Below, in pieces: positions 19,812 through 24,335 of a stretch of DNA of 24,335 bases; the stretch's first letter is position 1, and every line of letters starts with the position of its first letter. A program made the translations under genes and the position numbers. This stretch comes from DASRDE01 sp035652755. Lineage in GTDB: Bacteria > Vulcanimicrobiota > Vulcanimicrobiia > Vulcanimicrobiales > Vulcanimicrobiaceae. The notes beneath the pieces are model-generated. The model ran no database searches. It was not told where the DNA came from and saw only the letters and a list, made by a program, of their open reading frames with translations. The DNA lies in NCBI GenBank assembly GCA_035652755.1, contig DASRDE010000303.1:1-24335 (forward strand), written 5' to 3'.

Positions 19812-21527
19812 ATGAGCAACGCGTACGGTGTCTGGCGCGCCGCCGCTTTGACGATCATCTTCGGCGCCGTACTGTTCGTCGCGTTCGGATCGTACGCGCA
19901 GTTTGCGAACGACGGGTTCGGTATGTCGCTGCTGCCGGATTCGCGCACGTCGTCTTACGTCGTGCATGACCTCGAGGCCGGGTCGGCGGCGGCGCGAGCG
20001 GGTATTCACGTTGGCGATCGCGTCGAGCCGGCAAAGCACGACATGCTCAGCCGCGCAACGGTCGCGTATCCGCCTCCGGGTGCCAAGGTCGAGGTGCTGG
20101 TGGACGGCACCCGGCGCGTAACGCTGGTCGAAACCAAAAGCGAACCGGCGCACCCGATCGTGAGCTTCATGCTCGTGCGGCTGTGTTTTCTAGCTATCGC
20201 CGCCCTTTTAGCATGGCGGCGGCCCGACGACGCCAGCACCCGCATGCTCGTGTGGTTTCTCTTTTCCATCGGACTGGGAATCGCGCTGAACAATCACGAG
20301 TTCGGATCCGCGCTGGCTTCGATGATCGTTCTGCAGCTCGGCTCGGTGTTTCTGCTGCTCTTTTCGTTCGGCGCGGGTGCCCGCTTTGCAGCCACGTTTC
20401 CGGAAGGTGCAGCCACAGGCGCCCCTCGCGTCTTGGCCGCCCTTGCCACGATCGTCACGACGCTTGCCATTGCGATCGTCGCGGCGTCCGTCCTCGGCAT
20501 CGCGCCGGCTTCACTTCGACAGGTTGCGGCGGGAGTGGTGTACCTGGGTTTTCTCGCGTCGTTACTGCTGCTCGTCGCCATCCTGGTCGAACGATACCTC
20601 AACACGCGCGCGGAAGACCGCCGCCGGCGGCAGTGGATTTTCTTGATTCTCGGCCTTGGACTGGCCGGCCCGGGGATCGATCTCGCCGTTCAGGTGTTTG
20701 CTTCGTACAACCGGACAATCGACGAGTACGCATCGCTTTCGCTGACGATTATCCCGTTCGGGCTGGCATACGTGATCTTGCGCCATCGCGTCATCGACGT
20801 GGGCTTCGTACTCAACCGAGCCGCCGTATACGGATTGATGTCGATCGTCATCGTCGGCATCTTCGTCGTGGTGGAAACGTTGCTGGCAAAATACGTAGAA
20901 AGCACCAACCACGTCACGAGCACGGCGCTGCAGCTGGCCGTGGCGCTGGCGCTGGGCTTTTCGATTCGAGCCATCCACACGCGAGTGGATCGCTTCGTCG
21001 ACACGGTCCTGTTTCGCGAACGCCACCAAGCCGAATCGGCGATTCGCGCGTTCGCGCACGACGCCGCCTATGTCACCGACGCGGGCGTGTTGGGAGAGCG
21101 GTGCATCGAAATCGCCGTGCGGTACGGCGGGACGCCCGACGCCGGCATTTGGCAACGGTCGGCAAGCGGCGAGTATCTGCCGGTCGAGTCGACGTTTTCT
21201 GCCAGCGCGGCCGTGAGCGAGAACGACCCCGCGGTCGTCGCGATGCGCGCGCGGCGCGTCGTCGTCGACCTGGCCGATTGCCGGACGACCCTGCCGGGCG
21301 CGCTCGCGTTTCCTATGGTCGTCCGCGGCGAGCTGCTCGGGATGCTGGTCTGCGGCCCAAAGGCGCAGGGCGGCGAAGCCTATGCACCGGACGAACGCGA
21401 CGCGCTCGAAGCGATGGCCATGGCCGTGGGCCACGCCTACGACGCGCTGGAGGTACGAGAGCTGCGCCGGCGCCTGGAAGCGGCCGAGGGCCGTTTCGCA
21501 ACCGTCGAGGCAGCGGGTCTGTCGTAG
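19812..21527 (+). CDS. Membrane sensor: PDZ-like, multi-TM and GAF-like domains, no kinase
   Basis: The 571-residue protein starts with a membrane anchor (about 9-28). Residues 45-110 form a PDZ-like domain outside the membrane (AGSAAARAGIHVGDRV and PPPGAKVEVLVDG). About seven to eight hydrophobic segments follow (roughly 117-135, 145-160, 168-190, 207-230, 238-258, 275-295, 308-323, 337-356 and 370-384). The stretch LAYVILRHRVIDVGFVLNRA, continuing VYGL, is typical of sensor kinases and cyclases with this membrane module. Residues about 420-545 look like a GAF domain (GIWQRSASGEYLPV, ALAFPMVVRGELLGMLVCG, ERDALEAMAMAVGHAYDAL), ending in a coiled coil. No HisKA, HATPase, GGDEF or cyclase domain follows. 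It may signal through a partner. It lies 54 bases after rnpB with only a weak ribosome site. Confidence 0.8.
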   Translation: MSNAYGVWRAAALTIIFGAVLFVAFGSYAQFANDGFGMSLLPDSRTSSYVVHDLEAGSAAARAGIHVGDRVEPAKHDMLSRATVAYPPPGAKVEVLVDGTRRVTLVETKSEPAHPIVSFMLVRLCFLAIAALLAWRRPDDASTRMLVWFLFSIGLGIALNNHEFGSALASMIVLQLGSVFLLLFSFGAGARFAATFPEGAATGAPRVLAALATIVTTLAIAIVAASVLGIAPASLRQVAAGVVYLGFLASLLLLVAILVERYLNTRAEDRRRRQWIFLILGLGLAGPGIDLAVQVFASYNRTIDEYASLSLTIIPFGLAYVILRHRVIDVGFVLNRAAVYGLMSIVIVGIFVVVETLLAKYVESTNHVTSTALQLAVALALGFSIRAIHTRVDRFVDTVLFRERHQAESAIRAFAHDAAYVTDAGVLGERCIEIAVRYGGTPDAGIWQRSASGEYLPVESTFSASAAVSENDPAVVAMRARRVVVDLADCRTTLPGALAFPMVVRGELLGMLVCGPKAQGGEAYAPDERDALEAMAMAVGHAYDALEVRELRRRLEAAEGRFATVEAAGLS

Positions 21528-21558
21528 GCGAAGGATATCGCCGCCCAAGGAGTACCGA

Positions 21559-21969
21559 TTGCCCGTGACCCAGCCCATCTTCACCCCAGACATGACCGTC
21601 GACCAGGCCTTCAAACTGCACGCAGGCGCGCGCCGCGTCTTTGCGCGCTTTCACCTAGGCGGCTGCTCGAATTGCGCCATCAGCGAAACGCACACCATCG
21701 GGGCGATCAGCGAGGACTACGGCATTCCGCTGCCCATGCTGCTGGAGAGCTTGAACGCGCTTTGGGATCAGGGTGCGCTGTCGATCGGCGACAAGGTCCG
21801 CATCCCCGACGAGATCCGCTCGAAAATTCCGCAGCTGGCGAACGTGCCCGAGGTGGGCGAGATCAAGAGCGTCGACGCCGGCGCTTACACGGCCGAGTTC
21901 GGCGAGGTGCGCCTGCAGGGGCTGGCGGAAGACTTTATCCCGGTTACCGCCGACGTCACCACGGCGTAG
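21559..21969 (+). CDS. DUF1858 domain protein with CxxC motif
   Basis: The coding part begins with FTPDMTVDQAFKLHAGARRVFARFHLGGCSNC and AISETHTIGAISEDYGI, then LLESLNALWDQ. This matches DUF1858 (hybrid-cluster-protein-associated, disulfide-oxidoreductase-like), where a short helical domain presents a C-x2-C pair. After about residue 70 an extra beta-rich part (VRIPDEIRSKIPQLANVPEV and EFGEVRLQGLAEDF) extends it to about 136 residues. The start is not ATG: TTG at 21559 has AAGGAG six bases upstream and is my choice; GTG at 21565 is the alternative at 12 bases. It is probably a small redox or metal-binding cytoplasmic protein. It follows the sensor gene by 31 bases. Confidence 0.8.
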   Translation: MPVTQPIFTPDMTVDQAFKLHAGARRVFARFHLGGCSNCAISETHTIGAISEDYGIPLPMLLESLNALWDQGALSIGDKVRIPDEIRSKIPQLANVPEVGEIKSVDAGAYTAEFGEVRLQGLAEDFIPVTADVTTA

Positions 21970-21976
21970 GGAAAGC

Positions 21977-22375
21977 CTACTCCAGAGGCTTGCGCTCGGC
22001 GTACGACTCGTCCATGCCGTGCCAAAACGCGATGCGCGGCTCGCCCGATTTCCAGCACAGATAGACGGCACGCCCTTCTCGCATGGAGGGGAAATCGACC
22101 AAGCCCAGGTCGATGTCTTTGACGATGCAGCCGTATGCCTCGACGCGGTTGATAATCCGCACGATTTCGGCTTTTTGTTCGCTGAACCGCCCCGGGGTGA
22201 ACGGCGAGCGGGGCGCGGCCATGCGCGTATGCGGGGTGGGCTCGATGCCGCGCAGCACCGGGTCGGTCTCCAGAAGGCGGATCGCCAGGTCGCGCCGCTT
22301 CGCCCAGAGCTCCTCCATGAGCGGCGCCACTTTCGGGATGAGGGCGTTGGCCTTTTCGGGCGAAAACAGTTTCAT
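21977..22375 (-). CDS. DUF2203 family protein
   Basis: The 132-residue product begins MKLFSPEKANALIPKVAPLMEELWAK-like, with residues 5-25 typical of DUF2203 ('ft.eEAn.llP.l...l..l'), then helical EIVRIINRVEAYGCIVKDIDLGLVDFPS and VYLCWKSGEPRIAFWHGMDE, the conserved end of the family (G-x-V-K-x-x-x-x-G-L-V-D-F ... L-C-W-x-x-G-E). Its function is unknown. The start is ATG at 22375 with AAGGT upstream, inside the divergent rapZ gene's first codons; the two starts are 15 bases apart. A longer minus-strand frame continues upstream but only mirrors rapZ. Its stop lies seven bases after that of the convergent DUF1858 gene. Confidence 0.88.
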   Translation of the reverse strand: MKLFSPEKANALIPKVAPLMEELWAKRRDLAIRLLETDPVLRGIEPTPHTRMAAPRSPFTPGRFSEQKAEIVRIINRVEAYGCIVKDIDLGLVDFPSMREGRAVYLCWKSGEPRIAFWHGMDESYAERKPLE

Positions 22376-22390
22376 GGACGTTGACCTTGC

Positions 22391-23245
22391 ATGACGCGGC
22401 TGGTATTCGTCACCGGGCTTTCGGGTGCCGGGAAAAGTCAGGCGATGAAGACGCTCGAGGACTTGGGCTTTTACTGTGTAGATAACCTTCCTCCCAAGTT
22501 GGTTTCGCAAACCCTCGAGCTGCTCGACGACGCGCAGATCCGGCAAGCGGCGATCGCGCTGGACGTCCGCAGCGGCGGCGCGCTCGGCGACGCGCTTCCG
22601 CTTCTTCAAGAGGTTTCGCGCAACGGCGTGCGTCCGCAAGTCTTGTTTCTGGACGCGCGCGACGATCTGCTGGTGCGCCGCTATAGCGAAACCCGCCGCC
22701 GCCATCCGTTCGCATCGGTTGGTTCGCTGCGCGACGCGATTGCGATCGAGCGCACGACGCTGGCGCCGCTGCGCGCACTTGCCACCGCGGTCATCGACAC
22801 CACCGGCTTGACGCACGCGGCACTCAAGGAGCGGCTCGTCGCCGCGTTCGAGCCCGCGCATCCCGAGCGCCAACTGACGGTAACCATCGTCGCGTTCGGG
22901 TTCAAATACGGTATTCCGCTGGATCTCGACATGCTCTTCGACGTGCGATTTCTGCAGAATCCGAACTACGTCGAAAGCCTGCGTTCCCTCACGGGGGCCG
23001 ACCCCGCGGTCGCGAAGTACATCGACGAGGACCCCTCGACGCAACCCTTCATCGACCGGCTTTTCGACATGATGGATTTCCTGGTTCCCCGCTTTCTGAC
23101 CGAAGGCAAGGCGCAGATCACGATCGGCGTCGGATGCACCGGCGGGCGCCACCGCTCGGTATACATCGCGCGCCGCCTGTGCCGCCATCTCGAAAACGGC
23201 GGATTGGTGGACGTCAACCTGGACACGCGGGACGCGACGCGATGA
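22391..23245 (+). CDS. rapZ: RNase adapter / nucleotide-binding protein RapZ (YvcJ family)
   Basis: The 284-residue protein has the Walker A motif GLSGAGKS at 9-16, then LEDLGFYCVDNLPPKL, LDARDDLLVRRYSETRRRHP and, in the C-terminal domain, VTIVAFGFKYGIPLDLDMLFDVRFLQNP and GCTGGRHRSV, all hallmarks of RapZ/YvcJ. The family binds ATP/GTP; in enteric bacteria RapZ controls glucosamine-6-phosphate synthase through small RNAs, while in Gram-positives the role is different. The gene order rapZ-yvcK is conserved in many phyla. No Shine-Dalgarno precedes its ATG, which is only 15 bases from the divergent DUF2203 start, so leaderless initiation is possible. Its stop overlaps the next ATG as ATGA. Confidence 0.95.
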   Translation: MTRLVFVTGLSGAGKSQAMKTLEDLGFYCVDNLPPKLVSQTLELLDDAQIRQAAIALDVRSGGALGDALPLLQEVSRNGVRPQVLFLDARDDLLVRRYSETRRRHPFASVGSLRDAIAIERTTLAPLRALATAVIDTTGLTHAALKERLVAAFEPAHPERQLTVTIVAFGFKYGIPLDLDMLFDVRFLQNPNYVESLRSLTGADPAVAKYIDEDPSTQPFIDRLFDMMDFLVPRFLTEGKAQITIGVGCTGGRHRSVYIARRLCRHLENGGLVDVNLDTRDATR

Positions 23246-24335
23246 TCCAGCGCGTACCGCCGTTTCTGCGGTGGGCTTATCCGGGTCTGGGCGTCAAGCG
23301 CTGGCTGCTGGTCGCGATCGCCGGCATTTTGCTGCTGGTCAACGGCGTCGACCGCTACCTTGTGGCAATCGGCTATAACGTGCACGCCAACGAAGTCATC
23401 GACAGCTTCATCGACGATTATTTCCCGCCGTCGTACCTGTCGTGGATCTTCATGGTCGTCGGCATCGCGCTGATCTTCATCGGCATCCGGCAATGGCTGC
23501 TCGCGATTCTGCGCGCCAGCGTCGTGGGCGGCGGCAGCGCCGGCATCCTCGACACCCTGTACGACATGCGGCTGCGCAACGGCTATAAGATCGTCGCAAT
23601 CGGCGGCGGCACGGGCCTTTCCACACTGCTGCGCGGGCTCAAGCGCAAGACGACGAACTTGACCGCGGTCGTTACCGTCAGCGACGACGGCGGCAGCTCC
23701 GGGCGTTTGCAGAAAGAGCTCGGCGTGCTGCCGCCCGGCGACGTGCGCAACTGCCTGGTCGCACTTGCCGACGACGAAGCGATGGTGACCGATCTCTTCC
23801 GCTATCGCTTTGCCGAAGGCGAGGGGTTGACGGGTCATTCGTTCGGCAATCTCTTCCTTGCCGCGATGACGGGCATCACGGGCAACTTCGACCGTGCGAT
23901 CAAAGAGTCGAGCCGCGTGCTCAACATCAAGGGCCGCGTGCTGCCCTCGACGCTGGGCATCGTTCGTCTGTGCGCGCGGCTGGCGGACGGCTCGGTCGTC
24001 GAGGGCGAGAGCAACATCTCCAAATCGCGTCAGCCGATCCGGCAGGTGTTCTTCGATCCGCCCTACGCCGCGCCGCTGCACGAAGCGCTCGCGGCGATCC
24101 GGGACGCGGATGCGATCGTGCTTGGGCCCGGCTCGCTGTACACGTCCGTGCTGCCGAACTTCCTCGTCGACCGGATCGCCAAAGAAGTCGAACGCTCGCA
24201 GGCCGTAAAGATTTACGTTTGCAACGTCATGACGCAACCGGGCGAGACGGATGACATGACCGCGGCGGATCACGTTTCGGCGCTGCTGGAAAACGCCGGC
24301 ACGCGCGTGTGCGATTACGCGATCGTCAACGACGA
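23242..24335 (+). CDS. yvcK: YvcK/CofD-like gluconeogenesis factor with N-terminal membrane anchor, 3' end outside window
   Basis: The frame is open to the window end (364 codons seen). The ATG overlaps the rapZ stop as ATGA. Residues 1-115 are an extension with two transmembrane segments (about 21-36 and 66-83), separated by an outside loop. The YvcK core begins with YKIVAIGGGTGLSTLLRGL (GGGTGLS at 121-127) and has VTVSDDGGSSGRL (SDDGGSSG at 147-154), PPGDVRNCL, GHSFGNLFLAAM, ADAIVLGPGSLYTSVLPN and CNVMTQPGET. In Gram-positives YvcK binds UDP-GlcNAc and is needed for growth on gluconeogenic carbon and for envelope upkeep. The C-terminus, and often whiA, would lie beyond the window. Confidence 0.93.
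   Translation, partial: MIQRVPPFLRWAYPGLGVKRWLLVAIAGILLLVNGVDRYLVAIGYNVHANEVIDSFIDDYFPPSYLSWIFMVVGIALIFIGIRQWLLAILRASVVGGGSAGILDTLYDMRLRNGYKIVAIGGGTGLSTLLRGLKRKTTNLTAVVTVSDDGGSSGRLQKELGVLPPGDVRNCLVALADDEAMVTDLFRYRFAEGEGLTGHSFGNLFLAAMTGITGNFDRAIKESSRVLNIKGRVLPSTLGIVRLCARLADGSVVEGESNISKSRQPIRQVFFDPPYAAPLHEALAAIRDADAIVLGPGSLYTSVLPNFLVDRIAKEVERSQAVKIYVCNVMTQPGETDDMTAADHVSALLENAGTRVCDYAIVND

Noticed and set aside
19580..19969. Frames on both strands across 19298-20153
   Set aside because: They cover RNase P RNA and the start of the sensor gene; no protein-like features.
22376..23188. Upstream part of the long minus-strand frame that ends in DUF2203
   Set aside because: It is antisense to rapZ and has no family motifs; DUF2203 conservation begins at the ATG at 22375.
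22966..24273. Long minus-strand frame of 435 codons
   Set aside because: It lies opposite yvcK and rapZ, whose motifs are clear; its Arg/His/Asp-rich composition is that of an antisense shadow in GC-rich DNA.
1..24335. CRISPR array, insertion sequence, integrase or attachment-site search
   Set aside because: I saw no regular spacer array, no transposase- or integrase-like protein and no tRNA-end duplication.

Overview
This is a GC-rich bacterial chromosomal window (roughly 60-65% GC by eye) with ordinary housekeeping genes on both flanks and a cluster of lineage-type secreted lipoproteins in the middle. The housekeeping genes (ffh, rpsP, rimM, FAS-II genes, rpmF, rapZ, yvcK, rnpB, tRNAs) are clearly bacterial but do not fix the phylum. 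The many secreted beta-propeller lipoproteins, together with high GC, would fit an uncultured soil-type phylum such as Candidatus Eremiobacterota (WPS-2). That is a low-confidence guess from gene style.

Layout. 1-4073: mostly + strand. It holds the tail of an M3 oligoendopeptidase, a 3-hydroxyisobutyrate-dehydrogenase-like oxidoreductase, a YihY/BrkB membrane protein, an alpha/beta hydrolase and a secreted TolB-like protein. One minus-strand protein has a copper-amine-oxidase-N-like domain. 4070-10500: one long minus-strand run read as YceD/DUF177 - rpmF - fabH - fabD - fabG - acpP - ffh - rpsP - KH-domain protein - rimM. It starts from a near-consensus sigma-70 promoter at 10545-10574 and joins fatty-acid synthesis, SRP targeting and ribosome biogenesis. 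plsX and trmD, frequent members of such clusters, are missing from their usual places.

10604-19301: all + strand. It holds a lytic transglycosylase, six secreted or lipoprotein beta-propeller-like proteins, and a two-gene cassette of small coiled-coil proteins that I do not recognise but that are homologous to each other. tRNA-Ile(GAT), tRNA-Ala(TGC) and tRNA-Ala(GGC) lie between them. Several strong hairpins and two textbook intrinsic terminators divide this region into short transcripts. Two neighbouring lipoproteins (15785 and 16904) are close tandem paralogues.

19354-24335: RNase P RNA with its own promoter, then an orphan PDZ-7TM-GAF-like membrane sensor without a kinase domain, a DUF1858 CxxC protein, a DUF2203 protein on the minus strand, rapZ, and a yvcK/CofD-like gene that runs off the window and carries an N-terminal membrane anchor.

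The most interesting items are the paired small proteins at 12606-13222, the lipoprotein cluster with its shared four-cysteine pattern, a hairpin that hides a Shine-Dalgarno sequence at 11422-11456, a possible internal start in the transglycosylase gene, the kinase-less PDZ-7TM-GAF sensor, and divergent start codons so close that leaderless translation is likely. I saw no CRISPR array, insertion sequence or clear prophage.
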